Source: Clostridiales bacterium UBA1206 (GTDB lineage Bacteria; Bacillota; Clostridia; Oscillospirales; CAG-382). Taken from it: 60,721 nt of DNA. Location: positions 1 to 60,721 of the forward strand of contig DBXS01000011.1 of assembly GCA_002310055.1 (NCBI GenBank), written 5' to 3'. The notes under the pieces are model-generated. The model was given only the letters and a program-made list of their open reading frames with translations. It made no database searches and was not told the DNA's origin. The translations under genes and the position numbers were made by a program. Of this stretch, positions 31,851 through 39,967 are shown in pieces (the first letter of the stretch is position 1; each line of letters begins with the position of its first letter).

Positions 31851-33245
31851 ATGGCAAAAGTCAAAATAACAGAAACAGTATTGCGTGACTCCCATCAGTC
31901 GCTCATCGCGACGAGAATGACCACTGAGGAAATGCTTCCCATACTCAAGACTCTCGACGGGATCGGCTATCATTCGCTCGAGGCATGGGGCGGCGCCACT
32001 TTCGACGCGTGCCTGCGCTTCCTTAACGAAGATCCCTGGAAACGCCTTCGCGTTATAAGAGAAAACGTCAAGAACACCAAGCTCCAGATGCTGTTCCGCG
32101 GTCAGAACATTCTCGGCTACCGTCATTATGCCGACGACGTGGTCGAATATTTCGTTCAGAAATCCATCGCCAACGGTATAGATATCATCCGTATATTCGA
32201 CGCGCTCAACGATCCGCGCAACCTCAAGACCGCTATCAACGCCACCAAAAAAGAAGGCGGCCACGTTCAGGCGGCGATGTCATACACCACGGGTCCCGTG
32301 TTCGGCAACGAATATTTTGCAAATTACGCAAAGCAGCTCGAAGAAATGGGCGCCGATTCCATTTGTATAAAAGATATGGCGGGCCTTTTGAAGCCGTACG
32401 ACGCGTACGATCTTGTCAAAGCGATCAAATCCAAGGTCAAGATCCCCGTACAGCTCCACACCCATTATACCGCGGGCCTCGCTTCGATGACTATCCTCAA
32501 AGCGTGCGAAGCCGGCGTCGACATCGTCGATACCGCTATTTCGCCCATGGCGCTCGGCACTTCTCAGCCTCCTACGGAACCTATCGTGGCGACTCTGCAG
32601 GGAACTCCGTTCGATACCGGGCTCGACCTCAACAAGCTCGACGAAGTCACCAAGTATTTCGATACTCTGCGTGAAAAATATCTCAAATCCGGCCAGCTCG
32701 ATCCCAAGGTGATGAAAGTCAACATCAACGCCCTCATCTATCAGGTGCCCGGCGGAATGCTTTCCAACCTCGTGTCCCAGCTCAAACAGGCGGGCAAGAT
32801 CGATCAGCTCCAGGCGGTGCTCGAAGAAGTGCCCCGCGTCAGAGCCGACGTCGGTTATCCTCCTCTCGTCACTCCTTCTTCGCAGATCGTAGGCACCCAG
32901 GCGGTGTTCAACGTACTCACCGGCGAAAGATACAAGAGCTGCACCAAGGAATTCAAAGGCATAGTCCGCGGCGACTACGGCAAGACTCCTTCGCCCATCT
33001 CGCCCGAATTCACCAAAAAGATCATCGGCGACGAAAAAGTCAAAGACTACCGTCCCGCCGACGACCTCGCTCCCGAGCTCGATAAACTCCGCGCCGAGAT
33101 CGCCGAGTATATCGAACAGGACGAAGACGTGCTCACTTACGCGCTGTTCGATCAGGTGGCGCTCAAGTTCTTCGAAAACCGCAAGATAAAGAACATCACC
33201 AACGACGACGCTAAGTATTACGTCAATATCCACGAAATAAAATAA
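31851..33245 (+). CDS. oadA: Oxaloacetate decarboxylase alpha subunit (carboxyltransferase)
   Basis: A 464-residue carboxyltransferase transferring CO2 from oxaloacetate to biotin. The opening ITETVLRDSHQSLIATRM, DIIRIFDALND and VQLHTHYTAG with the zinc-binding His pair are typical of the OadA/PycB family. It lacks the C-terminal biotin domain, which is encoded separately at 30239-30610. AAAGGAG lies upstream. It closes the operon and is followed by the TPP riboswitch. Confidence 0.94.
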   Translation: MAKVKITETVLRDSHQSLIATRMTTEEMLPILKTLDGIGYHSLEAWGGATFDACLRFLNEDPWKRLRVIRENVKNTKLQMLFRGQNILGYRHYADDVVEYFVQKSIANGIDIIRIFDALNDPRNLKTAINATKKEGGHVQAAMSYTTGPVFGNEYFANYAKQLEEMGADSICIKDMAGLLKPYDAYDLVKAIKSKVKIPVQLHTHYTAGLASMTILKACEAGVDIVDTAISPMALGTSQPPTEPIVATLQGTPFDTGLDLNKLDEVTKYFDTLREKYLKSGQLDPKVMKVNINALIYQVPGGMLSNLVSQLKQAGKIDQLQAVLEEVPRVRADVGYPPLVTPSSQIVGTQAVFNVLTGERYKSCTKEFKGIVRGDYGKTPSPISPEFTKKIIGDEKVKDYRPADDLAPELDKLRAEIAEYIEQDEDVLTYALFDQVALKFFENRKIKNITNDDAKYYVNIHEIK

Positions 33246-33256
33246 AGAATCAAAAA

Positions 33257-33330
33257 ACGGGGTGCCGCGAAAGCGCGGCTGAGATCATACCCGACGAACC
33301 TGTTCGGATAATGCCGGCGTAGGGAGAATA
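33257..33330 (+). ncRNA. TPP riboswitch (THI element)
   Basis: The conserved strings GGGGTGCC, GCTGAGAT, ACCCG, GAACCTG and GGATAATGCCGGCGTAGGGA occur in the right order and spacing. A terminator follows at once, so high thiamine pyrophosphate should stop transcription before thiT. Confidence 0.96.
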
Positions 33331-33340
33331 AGCTTTTTTG

Positions 33341-33371
33341 CCGCCTATCCGTTACGGGTAGGCGGTTTTTT
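33341..33371 (+). terminator. Riboswitch-controlled terminator
   Basis: CCGCCTATCC (33341-33350) and GGGTAGGCGG (33356-33365) pair with one G-U, followed by TTTTTT. Confidence 0.88.
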
Positions 33372-33389
33372 GCCTGAAAGGAAGCCAAA

Positions 33390-33995
33390 ATGAAAAACGA
33401 GAATCGTAAACATCTGTATACGCTCACGGAATGCGCGGTGCTTATCGCTCTTGCAGCGGCGCTTTCCCTTATAAAACTGTGGAAAATGCCGCTCGGCGGC
33501 TCGGTGACGCCGTTGTCTATGCTGCCTATATGTCTGCTTTCCGTGATGTTCGGCGTCAAGTGGGGGCTCGGCAGCGCGTTCGTTTACGCCACGATCCAGC
33601 TCATGTTCGATCTGCCCGAAGCAATGGGATGGGGACTCACGCCCACGGTATGGGTGGGTATGATAGTGTTCGACTATCTGATCGCTTTTACCGTTCTGGG
33701 CCTTGCCGGCCTCTTCCGCCGCAAAAAAGAACTCGGCGCCCTTCTCGGGACCTGCCTTGCGCTGTTTTTGCGTTTCGTCTCGCACGTCATTTCGGGCACG
33801 TTGTTTTTCGACGCGTGGATGCCCGAGGAATGGTCGAGCCCGTTCCTGTATTCGGTGAGCTATAACGGCCTGTTTATGCTGCCCGAACTGATTATGACCG
33901 GCGTCGCGTTGTTCTGTCTGCTCAAGATCTCCGCGATCAAGAACCTGGTGTTCGAACAGAACGGGCTCCCGTTCACCAAGGCGGAAAAATCATGA
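33390..33995 (+). CDS. thiT: Energy-coupled thiamine transporter ThiT
   Basis: A 201-residue S component of an ECF transporter with six hydrophobic helices. Thiamine-binding residues lie in the conserved C-terminal part (SHVISGTLFF and YSVSYNGLFMLPE). GAAAGGAAG precedes the ATG. The TPP riboswitch upstream and thiN downstream (four-base overlap) support thiamine as substrate. The shared ECF module is not in this window. Confidence 0.94.
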   Translation: MKNENRKHLYTLTECAVLIALAAALSLIKLWKMPLGGSVTPLSMLPICLLSVMFGVKWGLGSAFVYATIQLMFDLPEAMGWGLTPTVWVGMIVFDYLIAFTVLGLAGLFRRKKELGALLGTCLALFLRFVSHVISGTLFFDAWMPEEWSSPFLYSVSYNGLFMLPELIMTGVALFCLLKISAIKNLVFEQNGLPFTKAEKS

Positions 33996-34636
33996 GCCCG
34001 ATGTGTCATATCGTCTGCGCCGGGGATTTTGACAAAGGCCGCTTTCTGCCGCAAAACGGCGATCTTGTCATCGCCTGTGACGCCGGGCTTTCGCATCTCG
34101 AAAAAATCGGTTTAGTTCCCGATCTTACCGTGGGGGATTTTGATTCCTACGGCAAAACGCCCGATGCTGAAAACGTCGTTCGCCTTCCCAGACGCAAGGA
34201 CGACACCGACAGCGCGTACGCGCTCAAGCTCGGGCTTGCAAAAGGGTATACGCGTTTTGTCCTGCACGGTTCTTTGGGCGGCGCGAGGATCTCGCATTCA
34301 TTGGCGAATATCTCGCTCCTTATGTACCTGCGCGAGCACGGCGCCGAAGGGATACTGTGCGGCAAAAACACCTGCGCCGCACTGCTCGAAAACGGAAGCG
34401 TCGTCTTTTCGGCAAGCGACCGCGGGTTCCTTTCGGTGTTTGCCGTTTCCGACGAATGCGAAGTGGAGCTTGAAAACCTTAAGTTCCCGTTTTCCGGCGT
34501 AATAAAGCCGTCTTTCCCGCTCGGGGTGAGCAACGAATTCACAGGCGAAACTGCGCGCATAGAAGCCAGACGCGGAACGCTACTTTGGGTGTACGAAGGC
34601 GAAATCGGCGATCCCGCGCGGTTTTTCGGCGCTTGA
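33992..34636 (+). CDS. thiN: Thiamine pyrophosphokinase
   Basis: A 214-residue enzyme that makes thiamine pyrophosphate from imported thiamine. It has the N-terminal catalytic motifs ACDAGLSHL, VGDFDS and KDDTDSAYAL, then GSLGGARISHSLANI, a variant of the usual GGRxDH. It overlaps thiT by ATGA, so import and activation are co-expressed under the riboswitch. Confidence 0.93.
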   Translation: MSPMCHIVCAGDFDKGRFLPQNGDLVIACDAGLSHLEKIGLVPDLTVGDFDSYGKTPDAENVVRLPRRKDDTDSAYALKLGLAKGYTRFVLHGSLGGARISHSLANISLLMYLREHGAEGILCGKNTCAALLENGSVVFSASDRGFLSVFAVSDECEVELENLKFPFSGVIKPSFPLGVSNEFTGETARIEARRGTLLWVYEGEIGDPARFFGA

Positions 34637-34705
34637 ACGGTACGGCCGATCGGACGTTTCTGGCGGCAAAACGGCAAAGATGTCGTTCCGTGCGGGAAAA
34701 TCGGC

Positions 34706-34734
34706 TTGACATTCCGGCAAAAATATGATAATAT
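34706..34734 (+). promoter_or_regulatory. Promoter of the coiled-coil membrane protein gene
   Basis: TTGACA (34706-34711), 17 bases, TAATAT (34729-34734). Confidence 0.75.
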
Positions 34735-34754
34735 CCTCCTGTAAGGGAGGATAT
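34731..34754. promoter_or_regulatory. Perfect palindrome covering -10 end and ribosome binding site
   Basis: ATATCCTCC (34731-34739) and GGAGGATAT (34746-34754) are perfect nine-base arms with a six-base centre. The right arm is the ribosome binding site of the next gene. Transcription should start near 34741, inside the palindrome, so a protein operator is more likely than an RNA hairpin. Confidence 0.6.
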
Positions 34755-34758
34755 TTTT

Positions 34759-35394
34759 ATGGATAATGAGACCAAGAACGCAAAAAGCGAATTCGACGCC
34801 ATATACGAGCGCGAAGACGCCCGCTATAAAGTGACGCTGTTAGAAAAACACCTTATGGAATCGCGCGAGGAATTCAACCGGCTCAAGGAAGAAGAACTCG
34901 CTTTGCGCCAGAAACAGCTGGAGATCGTCCGCCAGATGGAAGACAGCCTTGAACAGACGCGCAAGATCGACCAGGCGCTTTCCGACAGCATAGACGAAAA
35001 GATAGAACGCATAAAGACCGATATGTTCGGCGAATGGCAGGAATCGTTGAAAGAATCCGTCCTGAGCACGGTTTCCGAACTGACCGAAAACAAGCTCAAG
35101 GAATATGACGAGCTTTACCGTCTGCAGAACGAGACTATCGAAAAACAGGCGAAAAAGTTCAGAGCCATCAACACCTCGACGCGCGTTATCCGCATACTCG
35201 CGTATACGGTCTGCTTCGTCGCGTTTTTAACGCTGGTGTTCCTGCCCGCGGCGCTGTATCTCGTCGACGATATCAAAGAATTCCTCAAAGAACCGTCCGT
35301 TTGGGGCGGAGTGGTACTGTTCGCCGCCGTCGTGCTTATGATACTTGCGCTCGCGCTCGCTATTCTGCTCAGAAGGAAGACGCCTAAAGAATGA
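34759..35394 (+). CDS. Coiled-coil membrane protein
   Basis: A 211-residue protein with a long charged coiled coil (about 5-135) followed by two transmembrane helices (about 146-168 and 180-204) and a short basic end. I do not recognise the family. Topology suggests a cytoplasmic coiled coil anchored by a hairpin of two helices. It is preceded by a strong promoter and palindrome and overlaps the next gene by four bases. Confidence 0.75.
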   Translation: MDNETKNAKSEFDAIYEREDARYKVTLLEKHLMESREEFNRLKEEELALRQKQLEIVRQMEDSLEQTRKIDQALSDSIDEKIERIKTDMFGEWQESLKESVLSTVSELTENKLKEYDELYRLQNETIEKQAKKFRAINTSTRVIRILAYTVCFVAFLTLVFLPAALYLVDDIKEFLKEPSVWGGVVLFAAVVLMILALALAILLRRKTPKE

Positions 35395-35993
35395 AACGTT
35401 ATACAGTCATAACCGCAGAAAAACCCGATTGGGATACCGTTCCCAAAGCGTATATAGACGAATATCCCTGGGGCGGGGATTACAGGCCCGTCGCATACGC
35501 GCAGCTCGCTTTCGTTCCCGGCAAGGGGTTCGCCGTGCGGCTCACGTGCTTTGAATCCGACCCAAAGGCGTTGTATCACAACTATAACGATCCGGTTTAC
35601 AAAGACAGCGCGCTGGAATTCTTTGCGGCGTTCAACAACGAGTCGCCGTATTATGTAAACCTCGAGACCAATTCCAACGGCGCGTTCCTCGCCGCAAAAC
35701 GCACATGCCGCAAGGATAAAGTCCCACTCGATCAGATCATCGACGTCAGCCGCATCAAAGTCAAAGGCGTCAGGGAAGCCGACCGCTGGTACGTCGAATA
35801 TATCTATCCGCTGGACGTCATACGCGACGTTTTCGGCGTGAGCGATTTTCCTTCGGGCTATACCTTCAGGGGCAATTTCTTCAAGTGCGGGGACGAAACC
35901 GACGTTCCGCACTACGGTTCCTATAATCCCATAACCGCTCCTGCGCCGGATTTTCACCGTCCGGAATGCTTTGCCGAATTCGTAATGGAATAA
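35391..35993 (+). CDS. Carbohydrate-binding family 9-like protein
   Basis: A 200-residue protein of the DOMON/CBM9-like type. AYAQLAFVPGKGFAVRLTC, VYKDSALEFFAAF and the ending FFKCGDETDVPHYGSYNPI with PDFHRPECF are the usual conserved blocks. It has no signal peptide, as is common for this family in Clostridia. It overlaps the coiled-coil gene by ATGA. Ligand unknown. Confidence 0.82.
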   Translation: MKRYTVITAEKPDWDTVPKAYIDEYPWGGDYRPVAYAQLAFVPGKGFAVRLTCFESDPKALYHNYNDPVYKDSALEFFAAFNNESPYYVNLETNSNGAFLAAKRTCRKDKVPLDQIIDVSRIKVKGVREADRWYVEYIYPLDVIRDVFGVSDFPSGYTFRGNFFKCGDETDVPHYGSYNPITAPAPDFHRPECFAEFVME

Positions 35994-36020
35994 TCGGCGC
36001 CGATTTTTGCAATTAAACTA

Positions 36021-36049
36021 TTGACTTTTCAAAATCGTTATGATATAAT
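36021..36049 (+). promoter_or_regulatory. Promoter of tRNA-Ser(GGA)
   Basis: TTGACT (36021-36026), 17 bases, TATAAT (36044-36049). Confidence 0.8.
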
Positions 36050-36072
36050 TACGTCGCTTTAAAGAGCGGCTT

Positions 36073-36164
36073 GGAAAGATGGCTGAGCTGGTCTAAGGCG
36101 CACGACTGGAAATCGTGTTTGGGCTAATACCCCAACCAGGGTTCGAATCCCTGTCTTTCCGCCA
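36073..36164 (+). tRNA. tRNA-Ser(GGA)
   Basis: Class II tRNA of 92 bases with encoded CCA. Acceptor GGAAAGA/TCTTTCC, anticodon stem CACGA/TCGTG enclosing CTGGAAA (anticodon GGA), a long variable arm and GTTCGAATC T loop. Confidence 0.96.
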
Positions 36165-36171
36165 TACAGAG

Positions 36172-36207
36172 AACCTCTTTTGTCTTCCATTGCAAAAGAG
36201 GTTTTTT
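36172..36207 (+). terminator. Terminator of tRNA-Ser(GGA)
   Basis: AACCTCTTTTG (36172-36182) pairs with CAAAAGAGGTT (36193-36203), followed by T-run. Confidence 0.9.
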
Positions 36208-36242
36208 GTATATCGATCACGCCGTTTTTCCGGAGGATACCA

Positions 36243-36785
36243 ATGAGTAAAACAGAGGATAGTTCCAAACTGAAGCAAGAATACATAGACCGCGACAAAG
36301 CGGAACGCAACTGCGCGTTCTGCGTGGGGAACAAGTGGTTCAGATACCGTGCCGCCGCCATAATCGTGGAAGGCGGATACGTTTTGTTCGCCGGTAACGA
36401 AAAGGCGGATTATTTGTATTCCATAGGCGGCGCGGTCCATGCGGGCGAAACGGCGGAAGCCGCCGTAAAAAGAGAAGTGTTCGAAGAGACCGGCGTGGAA
36501 TACGAGGTCGACCGTCTCGCCGTGATCCACGAGAATTTCTTTTACGACAGTTTCGGCTTGAACGAAAAGCTGGATTGCCACGAAGTAGCGTTTTATTATA
36601 TTATGAAACCCAGAGGGAACAGGGAACTGAAAAGCGATAGTTATACTATGGGCATCAGGGAGTCCATGCACTGGATACCGCTTGAAAAGCTCGGCGAATA
36701 CAAGGCGTTCCCGTCGTTTATAAGTGAATATCTGCAAACGGAACACCGCGGTATCGAGCATATCGTCACGTGTGAAAAGACGTAA
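36243..36785 (+). CDS. Nudix hydrolase
   Basis: A 180-residue protein with an N-terminal extension (about 1-38, containing CAFC) and a Nudix domain. The Nudix box GGAVHAGETAEAAVKREVFE plus ETG is complete (about 62-84). It hydrolyses a nucleoside diphosphate linked to another group; substrate unknown. ATG 36243 is seven bases after GGAGG, and longer starts would fall in the tRNA terminator. Confidence 0.88.
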   Translation: MSKTEDSSKLKQEYIDRDKAERNCAFCVGNKWFRYRAAAIIVEGGYVLFAGNEKADYLYSIGGAVHAGETAEAAVKREVFEETGVEYEVDRLAVIHENFFYDSFGLNEKLDCHEVAFYYIMKPRGNRELKSDSYTMGIRESMHWIPLEKLGEYKAFPSFISEYLQTEHRGIEHIVTCEKT

Positions 36786-36857
36786 ACGCAAGTCATCAAG
36801 AGGTTATTTGCATATTTATCGTCTTATTCTTCGCGTTTCAAAAGAGGGTGTTGTTTT

Positions 36858-37112
36858 ATGAATGATTGGAGACTTATGGGGCAGGAAGAATACTTGTCGG
36901 GGAAAACGCTGTACCGGATCAAATTCATTAAGCTGTCCGACGAATGGGATCACGAGCATTGCGCGTTCTGCTGGGCAAAGTTTTCAGAACGCGAAGGAGA
37001 TCTGCACGAAGGTTACTGTACCGAACCGGAAAACAGCAAAAAGGCGTTCTGGATATGTCCGGAATGCTGTGAAGATTTCAAAGAAGCGTTCAAGTGGAAG
37101 TTCGGTTCGTGA
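36858..37112 (+). CDS. Small zinc-ribbon-like protein
   Basis: An 84-residue protein with CAFC near residue 35 and CPECC near 67, plus Cys54, consistent with a zinc ribbon. AGAGGGTG precedes the ATG. Known only as an uncharacterised clostridial type. It sits between the Nudix and P-loop kinase genes on the same strand. Confidence 0.75.
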   Translation: MNDWRLMGQEEYLSGKTLYRIKFIKLSDEWDHEHCAFCWAKFSEREGDLHEGYCTEPENSKKAFWICPECCEDFKEAFKWKFGS

Positions 37113-37146
37113 TTTTTATGAGTACGGCGAAAAAACGAGTTCGGTA

Positions 37147-37662
37147 ATGAAAAAAGTGATCGTGATCGGCTGCCCCGGCAGCGGAAAAAGCGTGTTTTCG
37201 CGTGAGCTGCACGAAATAACCGGGCTGCCGCTTTATCCGCTGGACATGATAAGATGGCGACCGGACAAAACGTTTATCCCGCGCGAGCAGCTGATAGAAC
37301 GGCTTATGGAGATATTCGCTGAGGATGAGTGGATAATCGACGGCAATTACGGCTCCACCATGGAACTGCGTATGACTTATTGCGACACAATATTTTTTCT
37401 CGATTATCCTACCGAATTGTGTTATGAAAGTATAATGAAACGTCGCGGCACGGTCCGTCCGGATTTGCCGTGGGTAGAATCGCACGACGATATCGACGAA
37501 GATTTTGTAAACACGGTGCTGAATTACAACAAAATAAACCGCCCCGCGGTTCTGGAGCGGCTGGAAAGGTTTTCAGATCGTGAGATCCATATCTTCAAAA
37601 ACAGGGAAGAAGCGACTGCTTTTCTTGAATCGTTAAAACGGGCGCCGGCAGTCAGGCAATAA
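37147..37662 (+). CDS. P-loop kinase-like protein (adenylate kinase/FlaR-like)
   Basis: A 171-residue NTPase. The Walker A GCPGSGKS lies at residues 8-15, then IIDGNYGSTM and the pairing FLDYPTELCYESIMKRR resemble the small kinase family annotated as topology-modulation or adenylate-kinase-like proteins. ATG 37147 lacks a strong ribosome binding site; a longer frame upstream overlaps the preceding gene and is not conserved-looking. Substrate unknown. Confidence 0.8.
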   Translation: MKKVIVIGCPGSGKSVFSRELHEITGLPLYPLDMIRWRPDKTFIPREQLIERLMEIFAEDEWIIDGNYGSTMELRMTYCDTIFFLDYPTELCYESIMKRRGTVRPDLPWVESHDDIDEDFVNTVLNYNKINRPAVLERLERFSDREIHIFKNREEATAFLESLKRAPAVRQ

Positions 37663-37683
37663 TCTTATACAGGAGAAAAAGTT

Positions 37684-38757
37684 ATGGATAAGAAAAGTAC
37701 TATTGAAAAACTCGTTTCGCAAGCGCACGAAAACGGCGCGTTTACCGGCACCTGGCTTTACGCCGAACAAGGCAAGATCGTCACAAAGGGCGCGTTAGGT
37801 TTCCGCGACGCGGCGGATACGCTGCCGCTGCGCGAAGACAGCATATTCTATCTCGCCTCGGTAAGCAAGCAGTTCACGGCGACCGCCGTGATGCTCGCCC
37901 GCCGCATGGGGTTGCTTGACCTCGACGACGACGTGACGAAGTTTTTCCCGGATCTGCCTTTCAAGGGCGTGACGATCCGCCATATGCTCATACATACGAG
38001 CGGGCTTCCGTATTACGAAAACTGGTCGGCGGCGACCGCGAAAAAAGAAAACGTCATCCCCGATAACGGAATAGCCGTGAGGTTCCTTCGCGAAAGCGGA
38101 AAAGGTCCCGTATTCGCCCCGGGCGAAAAGTTCGGCTATTGCAACACGGCGTACTGTCTGCTCGCGCAGACGGTGCAGGTCGCTTCGGGCGTTCCGTTCG
38201 AAGAATTCATGAAAACCAACGTCTTTGAGCCCGCGGGGATGTATTCCACGCAGGTCTGCCATACCCGCAGGGACGGGACGGTGATCCCGAACATGGCGTA
38301 CGGACTGGTGCCGCACGACGGCGGTTATATACTCGCCGACGAATCCGGGCCCGACGAATGGGTGATCTGGCTCGACGGCGGCCACGGCGCGGGGCACGTT
38401 TATTCCAATATATTCGATCTGTTCGCATGGGACAGGGCACTGAAAAAAGGAACTGTGCTCACGCGCGAAGAACAGCAAATGATGTACACCCCCGGCCTGC
38501 TCAACGACGGTAGGACCGGCGGTTTCGGCGAGGAAAAAGAAGAGATCGGCTACGGATTCGGGTGGGATATACTCAAATACCCGCGTCTCGGGCTCGCCGT
38601 GAGCCACGGCGGGGATTATCCGGGTTACCGCACGCTGCTCAGGCGTTTCGTCGACGCCGACAGGGTACTCATCATACTCAGCTGCAGGGACGCGAAAGAC
38701 GCAAAAGCGTTTGAAAAGTTTATGTCGGATATGAAATCCGCCGCCGCGGAGGACTGA
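37684..38757 (+). CDS. Serine hydrolase, beta-lactamase class C family
   Basis: A 357-residue penicillin-binding-protein-like hydrolase. SVSK gives Ser59 and Lys62, YCN is at 152-154, and the SHGGDYPGY block near the C-terminus replaces KTG. There is no signal peptide, so it is probably a cytosolic esterase or peptidase and not an antibiotic-resistance enzyme. ACAGGAG precedes the ATG. Confidence 0.87.
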   Translation: MDKKSTIEKLVSQAHENGAFTGTWLYAEQGKIVTKGALGFRDAADTLPLREDSIFYLASVSKQFTATAVMLARRMGLLDLDDDVTKFFPDLPFKGVTIRHMLIHTSGLPYYENWSAATAKKENVIPDNGIAVRFLRESGKGPVFAPGEKFGYCNTAYCLLAQTVQVASGVPFEEFMKTNVFEPAGMYSTQVCHTRRDGTVIPNMAYGLVPHDGGYILADESGPDEWVIWLDGGHGAGHVYSNIFDLFAWDRALKKGTVLTREEQQMMYTPGLLNDGRTGGFGEEKEEIGYGFGWDILKYPRLGLAVSHGGDYPGYRTLLRRFVDADRVLIILSCRDAKDAKAFEKFMSDMKSAAAED

Positions 38758-38783
38758 ATCTGATAACGGGCGCAAAAGTGATA

Positions 38784-38812
38784 TTGAATTATCCGGCAAG
38801 CCGTGTTATAAT
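38784..38812 (+). promoter_or_regulatory. mnmA promoter
   Basis: TTGAAT (38784-38789), 17 bases, TATAAT (38807-38812). Confidence 0.75.
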
Positions 38813-38838
38813 TCTATTGAAAGAACGGAGGTGTGCGT

Positions 38839-39909
38839 ATGGCAAAGGTGATAGTCGGGATGTCGGGCGGCGTGGACAGCGCCGTGGCGGCGTATCTGCT
38901 CAAAAAAGACGGTCACGAGGTGACGGGCGTCACGCTCCGCACCTGGCAAGCCGAAGACGGAAGCGAAAGCCGCTGCTGCGATATAGACGACGCGCGCCGC
39001 GTGGCGAACGTGCTGGGGATAAAATACGTCCCCGTGAACTGCACACTTGATTTTCAAAAATACGTAGTCGATCCGTTCACTAACGATTATCTGCGCGGTA
39101 TGACGCCCAACCCTTGCGTGGTCTGCAACCGGTACGTAAAGTGGGACAAGCTTCTTTATTATGCAAAGGCGCTGGGCGCGGAATATGTCGCAACGGGTCA
39201 TTACGCGTATATAAAAAAGCTCGAAAACGGCAGATTTACCGTTAAAAAGGCGAAATATTCCCAAAAAGACCAGACTTATATGCTTTACCGGCTCACGCAG
39301 GAACAGCTCGCTTCGACTCTTATGCCGCTCGGCGGTCTTTCCAAGAGCGAAGTAAGGAGCATAGCCGAAAATGCCGGACTTCCCGTGGCTTCCAAGCCCG
39401 ATTCGCAGGAGATATGCTTTGTCGCGGACGGGGGCTACGCGGATTTTATAGAAAGCGCCGCCGGACCGGACGCGGTAAAGGAAGGCGACTTTGTAGGCGA
39501 AGACGGAAACGTTCTGGGCAGGCACAAAGGGATAATCCATTATACGGTAGGTCAGCGCAAGGGACTGGGTATCGCGCTCGGACGTCCCGCGTACGTAAAG
39601 GAAATACGCGCCGAAACCAACGAGGTCGTTCTGGGCGGCGAAAGCTCGCTTTACCGCGGCGAGATCGTTTGCGGGGACCTCAACTTTTTAAGTATCCCGG
39701 GACTTACGCCTGGCGAAAAGCTCGAATGTACGGTCAAGATACGGTATCAGCACGCCGGACAGACTGCGGTGATAGAAGCCATGGAAAACGGTTTGGCAAG
39801 AATTGTATTCTCCGAGCCCGTTCGGGCGGCGACTCCCGGACAGTCCGCTGTGTTTTACGACAAAGACGAATGCGTCATAGGCGGCGGCGTGATAAGCGGG
39901 ATCAAGTGA
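38839..39909 (+). CDS. mnmA: tRNA-specific 2-thiouridylase
   Basis: A 356-residue enzyme that thiolates U34 of tRNA-Lys, -Glu and -Gln. The PP-loop SGGVDS is at 9-14, the first catalytic Cys lies in NPCVVCN (C93/C96), and the second is Cys193 in QEICFV. ATG 38839 is six bases after GGAGGT; GTG 38833 is too near that site. The usual neighbour, a cysteine desulfurase, is not adjacent. Confidence 0.96.
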   Translation: MAKVIVGMSGGVDSAVAAYLLKKDGHEVTGVTLRTWQAEDGSESRCCDIDDARRVANVLGIKYVPVNCTLDFQKYVVDPFTNDYLRGMTPNPCVVCNRYVKWDKLLYYAKALGAEYVATGHYAYIKKLENGRFTVKKAKYSQKDQTYMLYRLTQEQLASTLMPLGGLSKSEVRSIAENAGLPVASKPDSQEICFVADGGYADFIESAAGPDAVKEGDFVGEDGNVLGRHKGIIHYTVGQRKGLGIALGRPAYVKEIRAETNEVVLGGESSLYRGEIVCGDLNFLSIPGLTPGEKLECTVKIRYQHAGQTAVIEAMENGLARIVFSEPVRAATPGQSAVFYDKDECVIGGGVISGIK

Positions 39910-39917
39910 CGAAAAAA

Positions 39918-39955
39918 ATACCTCTTTCGCAAAACACAGCGAAAGAGGTGTTTTT
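39918..39955. terminator. Bidirectional terminator between mnmA and ribokinase genes
   Basis: ACCTCTTTCGC (39920-39930) and GCGAAAGAGGT (39939-39949), with T-run downstream on plus and A-run upstream. Confidence 0.9.
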
Positions 39956-39967
39956 ATATTCGTTTGT

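Noticed and set aside
32280..33233. Long open frame opposite oadA
   Set aside because: It mirrors the codon bias of oadA and lacks any motif or start signal.
33287..33300. GAAC/GTTC pair near 33294 as a second SOS box
   Set aside because: The spacing is two bases, not four, and it is part of the conserved TPP riboswitch core.
36180..36242. Longer start of the Nudix gene
   Set aside because: It would begin within the tRNA-Ser terminator and before the GGAGG site.
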